Source: CAZZKG01 sp964654825
GTDB lineage: Bacteria; Gemmatimonadota; CAZMKB01
Reading direction: 5' to 3'
Assembly (NCBI GenBank): GCA_964654825.1
Contig: CAZZKG010000001.1
Location: forward strand, 62,001-126,000
Length of the DNA stretch: 64,000 nucleotides
Part shown: in pieces, positions 37,194 through 46,388 of the stretch
Layout: every line of letters begins with the position of its first letter
Numbering within the stretch: the stretch's first letter is position 1
Made by a program: the position numbers and the translations under genes
Notes under the pieces: model-generated
What the model was told of the DNA's origin: nothing
Database searches by the model: none
The model's input: only the letters and a program-made list of their open reading frames with translations

Positions 37194-37740
37194 GGGATTT
37201 CCTCCACCAGGCATATATTTTCACAGCCGCGAGAGGAGGGACGAGGGTGGCAATCTCCCGCAGGACGGCCAGGTAGTTGTGTTTGTTCATAATCAGACTG
37301 CTGAAGAATTCGTTGTTGCTGTTCTCCCTTCTGATATCCGAAAAGATAGACTTTGCTGAGATATAGTATTCACTGTCGATGGGCCAAAGAAGCTGCAGGC
37401 CATACGGAGAGGTCCGGTCCAGTGACAGTAAATCGAGGATGATGTGACTGCTGTATATCGAGAAAAGCAGAAGGATGTATACCCAGAGCCTCCCATGGTA
37501 AAAGAACACGGTGGAAAGGAGGACACTGACGAGGAGTCCGACAAACAGGCTGTGGCTCAGGCCATGATGATACCTGTTGGGCTCACCTTCGAGAATACCC
37601 ATGACGAAATCGAAATCAGGAAGGATCGCCACCAGCAGGCATAGAGATACGACTTTTAATCTCCTCCTGAACATGAGGAATTGCTGAAAGACATCGTAAA
37701 TGAGGAAACCGGCGATTTCATGTCCGATCGGTGAGGGCAC
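37180..37740 (-). CDS. Metal-dependent hydrolase-like membrane protein (DUF457/YdjM family)
   Basis: 186 aa, mostly hydrophobic, with four or five membrane segments. MPSPIGHEIAGFLIYDVF, LLVAILPDFDF, and RYHHGLSHSLFVGLLV are the His/Asp motifs of DUF457 (YdjM-like) proteins, annotated as possible membrane-bound metal-dependent hydrolases. The GTG at 37740 has GGAG six bases upstream and lies 3 bp after asnB. Its role in the locus is unknown. Confidence 0.82.
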   Translation of the reverse strand: MPSPIGHEIAGFLIYDVFQQFLMFRRRLKVVSLCLLVAILPDFDFVMGILEGEPNRYHHGLSHSLFVGLLVSVLLSTVFFYHGRLWVYILLLFSIYSSHIILDLLSLDRTSPYGLQLLWPIDSEYYISAKSIFSDIRRENSNNEFFSSLIMNKHNYLAVLREIATLVPPLAAVKIYAWWRKSRGQT

Positions 37741-37743
37741 GTT

Positions 37744-39627
37744 TCACTCCATGTAATTGTGCTGCCAGATTTTGAAAACCATCAATGCCCACAGTCGGTG
37801 ACTGTGGTTCTCTTTCCCTTCGAGGTGATCATTCATCAACGAATCGATGTAATTCCACGAAAACAGGTGATCCCTTTCGATCGATTCCCTGTTCAACACG
37901 TCGAGCATCATGGGCTTGAGCTCATTTTTCAGCCAGTTCTTGATAGGGATCGAAAAACCCTCTTTCTTTTTCTGAAGGATTTCCGCAGGTACAATCCCCT
38001 CCATTGATTTTTTCAAAACGTATTTTCTCCGGTAATTCTTCATTTTCAGTTGTGCCGGGATGGAAAAGGAATACTCGACTACCTCATGGTCGAGAAATGG
38101 TACCCGGGCTTCCAGCGAATTGGCCATCGACATCCTGTCCACTTTGACCAGAATGTCATCGCATAGATATGTTTTGAGATCGACGTAGAGGTCGCAGTCG
38201 AGATGATCTTTATATCCACTCCTTTCGAAGTGCCTCAGAATCACACTGTACGTTTGTTCGAGATCGAGCTCCTCGAGCAGCGAATCGGAGTACATATTCC
38301 TCTTCTCGCACTCGTTCAGAAATATCATCCATCTGGTGTGATGCAGATTCTCGGGAAGTTCGGCGCCTTCCAGATACCGCTTTACAATGTTTACCAGTCC
38401 CTTTTTCTGAGGTCTCGGCGGCACTTTTCGAGCGATAGAATCGAGTACGTTTCGTGCGGCACCGGGGACTACTTTGTAGAAGCGGTATATTTTCTCCGCC
38501 AGATAGGTATCATAACCCGCAAAGAGTTCATCACCCCCGTCTCCGGAGAGCACTACCTTGAGGTGATCTCTCGCCAGTTTCGAGACGAGATAAGTCGGGA
38601 AAATGGAGAAATCTCCGAACGGCTCATCGATAAATTTCAGCAGCCCTTCAACAAGGTTGACGATATCGGGCTGAAGAATGAGTTCGTGGTGATCGGTACC
38701 ACACAGACTGGCGACCATCCGCGCATACGACAACTCGTCATAACTCTGATCTTCGAATCCGATGGAGAATGTTTTGATCTGACTGTCATAGAGATCCGCC
38801 ATGAACATGACGATCGAGCTCGAGTCTATCCCGCCGCTCAGGAAAGCCCCGACGGGGACGTCACTCAACAGGTGTGATTTCACCGCATCCCTCAGATGTT
38901 CGCGAAGAGAAACGAGGACATCGTTCTCATCTCTGAAATCAAGCTTTTCAATATTATCTACATCCCAGTATCTCCTGTGTGTTACTCCCTCCTCGGTGAT
39001 CACTACCATGTATCCCGGCATGACCTTTTTTATCCGTTTGAATATCGAGTAAGGAGCCGGTATGTATTCGAGACTGAGAAACATGTCCAGTGCCTGCAAA
39101 TCGAGAGTTTTATCCAGGCCCTTTTTCTTCAGAATTGTTTTCACTTCAGATCCGAATATGTACTTTTCGTCATCCACGTACAGATAGAGAGGCTTGATAC
39201 CGATCCTGTCCCGGCCGAGAATGAGTTTCTTTTTGTTCTCATCGTAAAGAGCGAAACCGAACATCCCGCGTAAATGTTTGATAAAATCCTCGCCATACTC
39301 CTCGTAGCAGTGGAGGAGGATCTCGGTATCAGTCCGCGTACTGAAGATGTGTCCGCTTTTGTGCATCCTCTCACGGAGCTCCGGATAGTTGTAGATTTCG
39401 CCGTTGAAGACAACCCAGAGACTCCCATCTTCGTTACAGATCGGCTGCTTCCCACCGGAGAGATCGATGATACTGAGCCGCCTCATACCCATTGCCACAC
39501 GGCCATTCATGTAAAAACCATCCTCATCCGGTCCACGGTGGACTATCGTACCGGTCATTTCGGTGATTTCAGACAGTTCAGCCTTGCCGGCTTCACTCCT
39601 GTAGTAGATTCCGCAGATGCCGCACAT
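37744..39627 (-). CDS. asnB: Glutamine-dependent asparagine synthase-like amidotransferase (AsnB family)
   Basis: 627 aa. The class II amidotransferase domain starts with MCGICGIY, in which Cys2 is the nucleophile. RLSIIDLSGGKQPICNEDGS and VFNGEIYNYPELR follow. The C-terminal ATP pyrophosphatase domain has the PP-loop SGGIDSSSIV and EARVPFLDHEVVEY. In polysaccharide loci, members of this family amidate uronic acids and related sugars as well as making asparagine. With UDP-GlcA and UDP-GalA enzymes nearby, a uronamide residue is a fair guess. Its ATG overlaps the stop of the GT4 gene by one base. Confidence 0.88.
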   Translation of the reverse strand: MCGICGIYYRSEAGKAELSEITEMTGTIVHRGPDEDGFYMNGRVAMGMRRLSIIDLSGGKQPICNEDGSLWVVFNGEIYNYPELRERMHKSGHIFSTRTDTEILLHCYEEYGEDFIKHLRGMFGFALYDENKKKLILGRDRIGIKPLYLYVDDEKYIFGSEVKTILKKKGLDKTLDLQALDMFLSLEYIPAPYSIFKRIKKVMPGYMVVITEEGVTHRRYWDVDNIEKLDFRDENDVLVSLREHLRDAVKSHLLSDVPVGAFLSGGIDSSSIVMFMADLYDSQIKTFSIGFEDQSYDELSYARMVASLCGTDHHELILQPDIVNLVEGLLKFIDEPFGDFSIFPTYLVSKLARDHLKVVLSGDGGDELFAGYDTYLAEKIYRFYKVVPGAARNVLDSIARKVPPRPQKKGLVNIVKRYLEGAELPENLHHTRWMIFLNECEKRNMYSDSLLEELDLEQTYSVILRHFERSGYKDHLDCDLYVDLKTYLCDDILVKVDRMSMANSLEARVPFLDHEVVEYSFSIPAQLKMKNYRRKYVLKKSMEGIVPAEILQKKKEGFSIPIKNWLKNELKPMMLDVLNRESIERDHLFSWNYIDSLMNDHLEGKENHSHRLWALMVFKIWQHNYME

Positions 39628-40796
39628 CAGAAGACACTCTCGTAGATGGAGTTTGTGAGTCTGAGGTATTCATCGTAAGAAAAATGCTCTTTCACATAAG
39701 CCCTGGCATTCTTCTCGACCATTTTGAGAAGATCCCGGTCGGTCACGATGGATCTCAGTTTCTCTGACACATCTTTTTCATCAATATCAACCAGGATCGC
39801 TATATCCTCATTCAGAACCTGCGTGTGACTCCAGATTCTCGTTGCAATGACCGGCTTACCGGACATGAGATATTTGTAAATCTTCAATGGAGTATTGGTG
39901 CCCTTGATCCTTGTTGAAATAAGCGCATCGGCGATCCTGTAATAAGACTCGACATCACCGGGGTTCACCATTCCAACGAAATCGACCATGTCATCTACGC
40001 CGATCTCCCTCGCTATCGCACGGTAGGTTTCGATCTGATCCGCTTCACCACCCACGATGAGGAGAATCATGTCTTCCCCTTTCAGATACTTCAGCGAATG
40101 GAGGAGCAGGTCGATACCCTGGTACTTCTCGAGAGTCCCCGCATAGAGGAGTTTGAACTTTCCGTTGCTGGTATCCGTGATTTTTGCTCTGTCGGCTCTT
40201 TCCGTATCGGCGGAGAAACCCTCCTCAGCGCCAAAGTTTTCTATCAGGACCGAGGGCTTGGATTCGTCAATGGAATCGATCACGGTTTTGAGTTCCGGGC
40301 AGATGTAGATAACACCATCACTCCATCTGATGACGAACCACTCCATCCGGCCGAATACGTTTTTAACAATGGAAAAATTGGCATAGTGGAAATTTTCGAA
40401 CTGCTGGGGAAGGCTCGAGTGCATGTCATAGATATGTTTTTTTCTGAAAATGAGTGCAAACAGAGTACCCCAGAAGGCACCTTCCTCGTGGCTGTGAATG
40501 ATATCGTACTTACGGGTGATCAGCAAAGAAAGTGTTTTTATGAAGAGGAGTACATCGAGGAATATTTTTGGAATTGACGGGCCTACCGGTATCTCGTGAA
40601 TAAATGGGACACGCGGAATCCTGTGAATTTCGACATTTTCGAGCTCAACATGATCACCGATGTGGTAAGTGACCAGGTCGATGTGATATCCGAGTTTGGA
40701 AAGTGCACGTGTTCTACCGTAGACACTGATGGGAGTACCCCTCGGCTTGAGGAATGGTTCTGGAACGATCATGAGGATTCTTCCATTTTTATTCAT
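39627..40796 (-). CDS. Glycosyltransferase family 4
   Basis: 389 aa. A GT-B enzyme with ILMIVPEPFLKPRGTPISVYGRT at the N-terminus, a HSHEEGAFWG segment, and the GT4 donor-site pattern LLYAGTLEKYQGIDLLLHSL, then TNTPLKIYKYLMSGKPVIATR. It should act in the cytoplasm on the lipid-linked intermediate. It lies 10 bp after the third sulfatase-like gene. I do not see features that fix its sugar donor. Confidence 0.85.
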   Translation of the reverse strand: MNKNGRILMIVPEPFLKPRGTPISVYGRTRALSKLGYHIDLVTYHIGDHVELENVEIHRIPRVPFIHEIPVGPSIPKIFLDVLLFIKTLSLLITRKYDIIHSHEEGAFWGTLFALIFRKKHIYDMHSSLPQQFENFHYANFSIVKNVFGRMEWFVIRWSDGVIYICPELKTVIDSIDESKPSVLIENFGAEEGFSADTERADRAKITDTSNGKFKLLYAGTLEKYQGIDLLLHSLKYLKGEDMILLIVGGEADQIETYRAIAREIGVDDMVDFVGMVNPGDVESYYRIADALISTRIKGTNTPLKIYKYLMSGKPVIATRIWSHTQVLNEDIAILVDIDEKDVSEKLRSIVTDRDLLKMVEKNARAYVKEHFSYDEYLRLTNSIYESVF

Positions 40797-40806
40797 TCAA
40801 CTTTCC

Positions 40807-42693
40807 TCACTCAATGTAACCAAGGGCTCTCAGGTTGTCATTGGTAGACTCGTCCCCGGAATCATACACCTTCCCCACCTGTCCCTGATTCCTGTTCTTC
40901 GTCTCGATCCAGCGTTCGAGATCCCCCCGCATATTAATCACGAGGCTGTTCTCGGGTGAATAAATATTTTCCGTTTCAAAGGGATCATTCTGCAGATCAT
41001 AAAATTCATACATGCTGCCGGTCATGATACTCCTGAATTTCGGAGTTGGTATGTAGATCAGCTTCCACCTGTCATCGCGAACCGTCCAGACGGGGTGCAA
41101 TGATCCTCCGGACTGAGTAAATATACGCCGGGTCCCCTCCCCCTCCCGGGTAGTCATCTGGTCGAGCAGGCTCCGCCCTTCCGGTTGAGTCGCCGACTTG
41201 AGACCCGCATAATCGAGGATGGTAGGATGAATATCGAGGAGTGCCACCGGCTGTTTTATTATCCGATGTCCGTAACCGGGAACACGAATTATAAGAGGGA
41301 CACGAAGACTCGGTTCGTAGGAAAACTTTCCATGCTCGAAGAAATAGTTGTGCTCACCCAGGCTCTCTCCATGATCTGAAGATATGGCAACAATCGTGTT
41401 GTCTTCGAGGTCGTTATCTCTCAGAAAATCAAAAACCCTCTTCATTTCCGCGTCATTGTACCGTATCTCGGCATCATACTGGGCTATGTAGTAATCGAGA
41501 TTGTCATGGTCACCCAGCCTCGACCTGCCCGGACAGCCACCTATGTCATCATCAAATCCTTCGTTGAGTCTGATCTTCCTGTTACCGTAATATTCATCAC
41601 CGACAAACATGTTATCGTAAGGTGAAGGCGGATTGTAAGGAGAATGAGGATCGATGTAGTGAATCCAGAGAAAAAACCTTTCAGCTGAAACCAGCTTACC
41701 GAGCAATTCGAGTGCATGGTCGGTAACATGTTTCGCATCACATCGCCTGTCGTCAGGAACAGAGTCATCTTTCCAGGCTTCCACATAATAGGTAAAGCCC
41801 TGATCGAAATTGTAGCCTTTTGCGAGATTGCCGTTGCCCACAACACCTGCAGTCAGGTAACCCTCATTTTTCAGGATTTCCGCTATTGTCGTCTTACTCC
41901 AGGGTAACTTCTGCCTGGTACTCGTTACCCCTGTCTGCCCGCAGTAAAGGCTTGTAATCATGGAAGAGACACTGGGGCTCGTCTTCGGCCATTGAACGAT
42001 CGGGTTTTCGTAGATGATTGCCCCGTTTGCAAAATCATCGATATTGGGAGAAGTATTCCTCTCGTAGTCATAACATCCAAGATGATCCGCCCGCAGTGTA
42101 TCAACGGTGATCAACACGACATTACGGCTCTCGTGGCTGGTCTTGACGAGAGACGGAGAAGTAACGAAAAAAACACCGATTATGAAAGCTGGTATGAATG
42201 AGTAAAAACCGAACTGGGTCAAAATCGTTCGTCGGCGAAGACAGAATTTGAAAAGAGAGAAAAGAAGTACTCCGGTTAAGATCGAACCTGTATAGTGAGT
42301 GAGCTCACGGACTCTTGTACTCTCGAGAGAGCTAAGCAGGAGGCCGGAGTATTCCAGTACCACGTAAGCCAGGTAGATGCAGGTCGCCAGAATGATGAGT
42401 TGCTTCAGTCGCCCTGAGAGAGCGGGAGAAAATACTTTGCCAATCAGAAAAAAGAGGAGATACAGTGCCGCCAGCACGAACAGAAAAAAAATGAAGTATT
42501 TCTTTATGGAAAGAAATACGAGATACCACAACCCTAGAGCCAGATAGTCATTCGCGAGACTGATGGCCAGTGTCGTACTCGCTGAAAGGATCAGTGAATA
42601 GAACAGGATCTCTCTGAAAGAGATGAATATAGCACGTGCAGATACTCCTGAGCCTGGGATCGGATATTGTGGAAATCGTTCATCGCTATTCAT
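40807..42693 (-). CDS. Membrane-anchored sulfatase-like protein, copy 3
   Basis: 628 aa. About five N-terminal membrane segments (to residue ~185) precede the domain with NVVLITVDTLRADHLGCYDY, WPKTSPSVSSMITSLYCG and AISSDHGESLGEHNYFF. The nucleophile position is Thr (TSPSV) and the usual Arg is Val, so it departs furthest from the classical sulfatase signature. LVxIHYIDPHSPYNPPSPYDN-like segments are typical of the family. It ends RALGYIE, like copies 1 and 2. It overlaps the next gene upstream by 8 bp. Confidence 0.82.
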   Translation of the reverse strand: MNSDERFPQYPIPGSGVSARAIFISFREILFYSLILSASTTLAISLANDYLALGLWYLVFLSIKKYFIFFLFVLAALYLLFFLIGKVFSPALSGRLKQLIILATCIYLAYVVLEYSGLLLSSLESTRVRELTHYTGSILTGVLLFSLFKFCLRRRTILTQFGFYSFIPAFIIGVFFVTSPSLVKTSHESRNVVLITVDTLRADHLGCYDYERNTSPNIDDFANGAIIYENPIVQWPKTSPSVSSMITSLYCGQTGVTSTRQKLPWSKTTIAEILKNEGYLTAGVVGNGNLAKGYNFDQGFTYYVEAWKDDSVPDDRRCDAKHVTDHALELLGKLVSAERFFLWIHYIDPHSPYNPPSPYDNMFVGDEYYGNRKIRLNEGFDDDIGGCPGRSRLGDHDNLDYYIAQYDAEIRYNDAEMKRVFDFLRDNDLEDNTIVAISSDHGESLGEHNYFFEHGKFSYEPSLRVPLIIRVPGYGHRIIKQPVALLDIHPTILDYAGLKSATQPEGRSLLDQMTTREGEGTRRIFTQSGGSLHPVWTVRDDRWKLIYIPTPKFRSIMTGSMYEFYDLQNDPFETENIYSPENSLVINMRGDLERWIETKNRNQGQVGKVYDSGDESTNDNLRALGYIE

Positions 42694-43636
42694 GCTGATT
42701 ATTCAACCTTGCCTCAAAATCCTTGATTGTGATCGCGAGGCCATCTTCAAGCACAACATTAGGTTGCCAGCCTAATATATTGATAGCTTTCGAGATGTCA
42801 GGCTGTCTTACCTTCGGATCGTCCGTCGGAAGAGTTTTATTCACCAGTTTACTCGAGCTCTTGGTCAACTCTAGAATCCTAGTCGCGAGTTCATTGATGG
42901 TGATCTCATGCGGATTGCCGATATTCACCGGCTCATACTCATCCGAACACAGCAGCTGGTATAATCCTTCCACCTGATCCTTGATAAAACAGAAGCTCCT
43001 CGTCTGTTCTCCATCACCGAAGACCGTTATATCCTCACCCTGTGATGCCTGACAGATAAAAGTTGGGAGAGCTCTCCCATCATCCAGTCTCATTCTGGGG
43101 CCATAGGTGTTGAAGATCCTCGCAATCCTCGTTTCGACACCATGATATCTGTGGTACGCCATGGTAAGTGCTTCGGAAAACCGTTTCGCTTCATCATACA
43201 CACCTCTTGGCCCCACGGGATTCACGTTTCCCCAGTACTCCTCCATCTGAGGATGGATGAGCGGGTCACCGTAAACCTCGGATGTAGAAGCAAGGAGAAT
43301 GGTGGCACTTTTGGATTTTGCCAGACCAAGTACCTTGTGGGTACCCAGCGATCCGACTTTCAGCGTCTGGATAGGGAGCATCATGTAATCGATCGGACTG
43401 GCAGGACTTGCAAAATGCATGATGTAATCGAGACGGCCCTCGATGTAGATATAGTTGGTCACATCATGTTTAACGAAGATGAAATCTTTTTCCCCGGCGA
43501 GATGTGCGATGTTGTCAGTTGAACCGGTAATGAGACTATCCATGCAGATCACCTGATGACCCTTTTTCAGGAGATAATCACACAAGTGAGATCCAATGAA
43601 TCCTGCCCCCCCGGTAATAAGAGTTCTTTTTTTCAC
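42686..43636 (-). CDS. UDP-glucuronate decarboxylase-like SDR (UDP-xylose synthase)
   Basis: About 316 aa. RTLITGGAGFIGSHLCDYLL is the NAD-binding start. HFASPASPIDYMMLPIQTLK, ATILLASTSEVYGDPLIHPQ and YDEAKRFSEAL (catalytic Tyr and Lys) with RIARIFNTYGPRMRLDDGRA are characteristic of UDP-glucuronate decarboxylases, which make UDP-xylose from UDP-glucuronate. The start is a GTG at 43636, which overlaps the stop of ugd by 4 bp (GTGA); the long frame from 43771 runs inside ugd. Pairing with ugd supports the substrate. Confidence 0.9.
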   Translation of the reverse strand: MKKRTLITGGAGFIGSHLCDYLLKKGHQVICMDSLITGSTDNIAHLAGEKDFIFVKHDVTNYIYIEGRLDYIMHFASPASPIDYMMLPIQTLKVGSLGTHKVLGLAKSKSATILLASTSEVYGDPLIHPQMEEYWGNVNPVGPRGVYDEAKRFSEALTMAYHRYHGVETRIARIFNTYGPRMRLDDGRALPTFICQASQGEDITVFGDGEQTRSFCFIKDQVEGLYQLLCSDEYEPVNIGNPHEITINELATRILELTKSSSKLVNKTLPTDDPKVRQPDISKAINILGWQPNVVLEDGLAITIKDFEARLNNQHE

Positions 43637-44940
43637 CTGCCCACTCCCGTGTAAGTGAATCCCATATCCCGTAACGTCTGCGGGTCGTAAATGTTGCGAA
43701 GGTCGATGATAATGGGTTTCCGGAGAAGCCCTCTGATCTTCTCCATATCCAATTTCCGGAACTGGTTCCACTCTGTGATGAATACGAGGGCATCACTTCC
43801 TTCTGCCACTTCGTAAGAATTGTGGCAATAATCGATACTCGAGTTGTTGAGAATCTTCTTTGATTCCTCCATAGCCACAGGATCGTACGCCTTGATTTTG
43901 GCCCCCTTCTCGATGAGTGCATTGATGATTGGAATCGCCGGAGCCTCCCGCATGTCATCCGTGTTCGGTTTGAATGAAAGACCGAGGACACCGAGAGTTT
44001 TGTCTGCCACATAGTTGTCAAGATATTTCATGATCTTCTCGACAGCTCGCCGTCTCTGGAGCTCATTCACCTCGATAGTCGATCGTACCATTTTCAGATC
44101 AAAATCATGTTCCTGAGCCATCTGCAGGAAACCCTTTGTGTCTTTGGGAAAACATGAGCCACCGAAGCCGGGTCCGGGATGCAGAAACTTTTTCCCAATT
44201 CTGTTGTCCAGCCCCATTCCCTGGACAACCTGATGGATATCTGCCCCGACGATCTCGCACAACACAGCCACTTCATTGATGAAGGAGATCTTACTGGCCA
44301 GGAAGGCATTAGCGGAATATTTGATCATCTCGGCGCTTTCGATGTTCGTGATGACGATGGGTGTCTCAATGAGATACAGTGGACTGTAAACATCTTTCAT
44401 AATGGCTACCACTTCGCTGTCCTCGGCACCGATGACGATCCTGTCGGGTCTCATGAAGTCTTCTATTGCCGAACCCTCTCTCAAAAATTCCGGATTCGAG
44501 GCGACACTGAAATTAACGTCTTTCTTTTTATTCTTCTCGATGAATGCTTTCAGCTTCTTCCCTGTTCCCACCGGTACGGTACTCTTGTTGACGATCACTT
44601 TGTAATCATTAATGTAATCACTTATCGCCCCGGCGACTTCCCACATGGCAGACAGATCTGGAGATCCATCATGCTTGGGAGGAGTTCCGACAGCTATAAA
44701 TACGACAAGAGATTTTTTAATACTCTCTGCGATATCGGTTGTGAACTTGAGCCTTCCTTCTTCGACATTTTTCTTTATGATAACATCGAGTCCGGGTTCA
44801 TAGATTGGGACGACCCCACTGTTGAGTTTATCAATTTTCTCCTTGATTTTGTCTACACAGATGACATCTATCCCAAATTCAGCGAAACAAGCACCTGACA
44901 CAAGCCCTACATAACCTGTTCCAATCATGCATATATGCAT
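43633..44940 (-). CDS. ugd: UDP-glucose 6-dehydrogenase
   Basis: 435 aa, the usual size. MHICMIGTGYVGLVSGACFAEFG is the NAD-binding start, then STVPVGTG, NPEFLREGSAIEDFM, and GGSCFPKDTKGF with the catalytic Cys. The C-terminal domain has LGLSFKPNTDDMREAPA. It oxidises UDP-glucose to UDP-glucuronate, which feeds both the decarboxylase at 42686 and the 4-epimerase at 46382. The ATG at 44940 has AGGAGAGG upstream. It lies 17 bp after the gene for the initiating phosphotransferase. Confidence 0.95.
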   Translation of the reverse strand: MHICMIGTGYVGLVSGACFAEFGIDVICVDKIKEKIDKLNSGVVPIYEPGLDVIIKKNVEEGRLKFTTDIAESIKKSLVVFIAVGTPPKHDGSPDLSAMWEVAGAISDYINDYKVIVNKSTVPVGTGKKLKAFIEKNKKKDVNFSVASNPEFLREGSAIEDFMRPDRIVIGAEDSEVVAIMKDVYSPLYLIETPIVITNIESAEMIKYSANAFLASKISFINEVAVLCEIVGADIHQVVQGMGLDNRIGKKFLHPGPGFGGSCFPKDTKGFLQMAQEHDFDLKMVRSTIEVNELQRRRAVEKIMKYLDNYVADKTLGVLGLSFKPNTDDMREAPAIPIINALIEKGAKIKAYDPVAMEESKKILNNSSIDYCHNSYEVAEGSDALVFITEWNQFRKLDMEKIRGLLRKPIIIDLRNIYDPQTLRDMGFTYTGVGR

Positions 44941-44957
44941 TTTCCTCTCCTTTTTCT

Positions 44958-46388
44958 CTAGCTAGCTCCATAACCAAACAGCACAACGGGAACAGTCCTG
45001 AGTATAATCTTTAGATCAAGACCGAGCGACCAGTTGTCGATGTACTGAAGATCCAGTTCCATCCATCTCTCAAAAGCGATCTTGTTTCTACCTTTTATTT
45101 GCCAGAGACAGGTTATCCCCGGTTTCATACTCAACCTCCTCCTCTGCCACCGTTCGTACTCATTAACCTCACTTGGAATCGGTGGCCTCGGACCGACAAG
45201 ACTCATTTCTCCCCGAAGAACGTTGATGAGCTGGGGTAATTCATCGAGGCTCGTTTTTCTCAAGAACCTCCCGACAGGAGTAACACGGGGGTCATGCATG
45301 ATCTTGAAGACCGGACCACTCATCTCGTTGAGATGACGCAACTCATCCATTCGGTTCTCGGCATCCACCCACATCGACCTGAACTTGTACATCTTGAATG
45401 GTCTTCCTCGCAATCCATTCCGTGCCTGCCTGAAAAATACCGATCCCGGCGATGTGAGTTTTATCGCGAGCGATACCACGATTAACAATGGAGCCAGCAG
45501 GACCAGAAGGACAGAAGCCGTAAAAAAATCGATCACCGTTTTGATGACGAGTTTCCATTCCTGTGCGGGAACTGTTGAGAAACTCAAAAGAGGTATGTCG
45601 TGCAGGAACGACAAATGTGTATCTGCAATCATCGTATCATAGAGATCAGCCAGTACAGTTGTCTCGACACCTTCCTCTTCACACATGCGAACCACTTCGT
45701 CAAGACTGTCGAGCCATTTCCGGGGGATCGCGATGATCACTTCATCAACTACCTTCGTCCTGATAAGATCCGGGATATCCTTTATCCGTCCGATAATGGT
45801 GGAGCCGAGAATTTGCCTGTCCTTCTCTGTTGGATCATCATCGACATATCCGATGATCCTGAGACCCCACTCGCTGTGCGCAAGAATGATCCTTGCAAAT
45901 TCACGGGCACGCCTTCCCGTTCCCACGATGAGGATGTCCCTCGCGTTGTATCCTTTGCGTCTCAGTGTCTTGAGGACCTGCTTATAGGTCAGTCTCACCG
46001 AACTCAGGAAGATGAAATTGATACATCCGAAGAGTAGTACGAACAACCTGCTGATATAGCTGTATCTGAAGAAGTAGATAATTGTTCCCAGTGTGAGCAT
46101 TCCGACAATGACCGTTTTGAAGATGATCCAGACGATATCGAAATTGGATATGGTGTGCTGCGGTTCATACGCTTTGTATGCATTTAAGAGCATCAGCCAC
46201 AGAGGAGCAGCTATCATGAGCATCCACAGATAGGCCCGCGATTCTAACAGTGGCCCCTCGACATTTGTAACCGACACGAGAAAAGAGGACTGCCTGAGCC
46301 AGTAAGCGATGAAAAATGTCAGTATTATGACACTGATGTCAATAGCGATCTGGACAATCACATATCGCTTCGTCTGCTGTCTCAGCAT
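44958..46388 (-). CDS. Polyprenyl glycosylphosphotransferase that starts repeat-unit synthesis (WbaP/WcaJ-like)
   Basis: 476 aa. Five membrane segments at the start, a CoA-binding-like middle domain (DILIVGTGRRAREFARIIL), then the catalytic bacterial sugar transferase domain: KLTSPGSVFFRQARNGLRGR, KFRSMWVDAENR, TSLDELPQLINVLRGEMSLV, GPRPPIPSEVNEYERW and KPGITCLWQIKGRN. It transfers a sugar phosphate to undecaprenyl phosphate in the inner membrane. It overlaps the epimerase stop by 7 bp. The sugar, galactose-P or glucose-P, cannot be told from the sequence. Confidence 0.93.
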   Translation of the reverse strand: MLRQQTKRYVIVQIAIDISVIILTFFIAYWLRQSSFLVSVTNVEGPLLESRAYLWMLMIAAPLWLMLLNAYKAYEPQHTISNFDIVWIIFKTVIVGMLTLGTIIYFFRYSYISRLFVLLFGCINFIFLSSVRLTYKQVLKTLRRKGYNARDILIVGTGRRAREFARIILAHSEWGLRIIGYVDDDPTEKDRQILGSTIIGRIKDIPDLIRTKVVDEVIIAIPRKWLDSLDEVVRMCEEEGVETTVLADLYDTMIADTHLSFLHDIPLLSFSTVPAQEWKLVIKTVIDFFTASVLLVLLAPLLIVVSLAIKLTSPGSVFFRQARNGLRGRPFKMYKFRSMWVDAENRMDELRHLNEMSGPVFKIMHDPRVTPVGRFLRKTSLDELPQLINVLRGEMSLVGPRPPIPSEVNEYERWQRRRLSMKPGITCLWQIKGRNKIAFERWMELDLQYIDNWSLGLDLKIILRTVPVVLFGYGAS

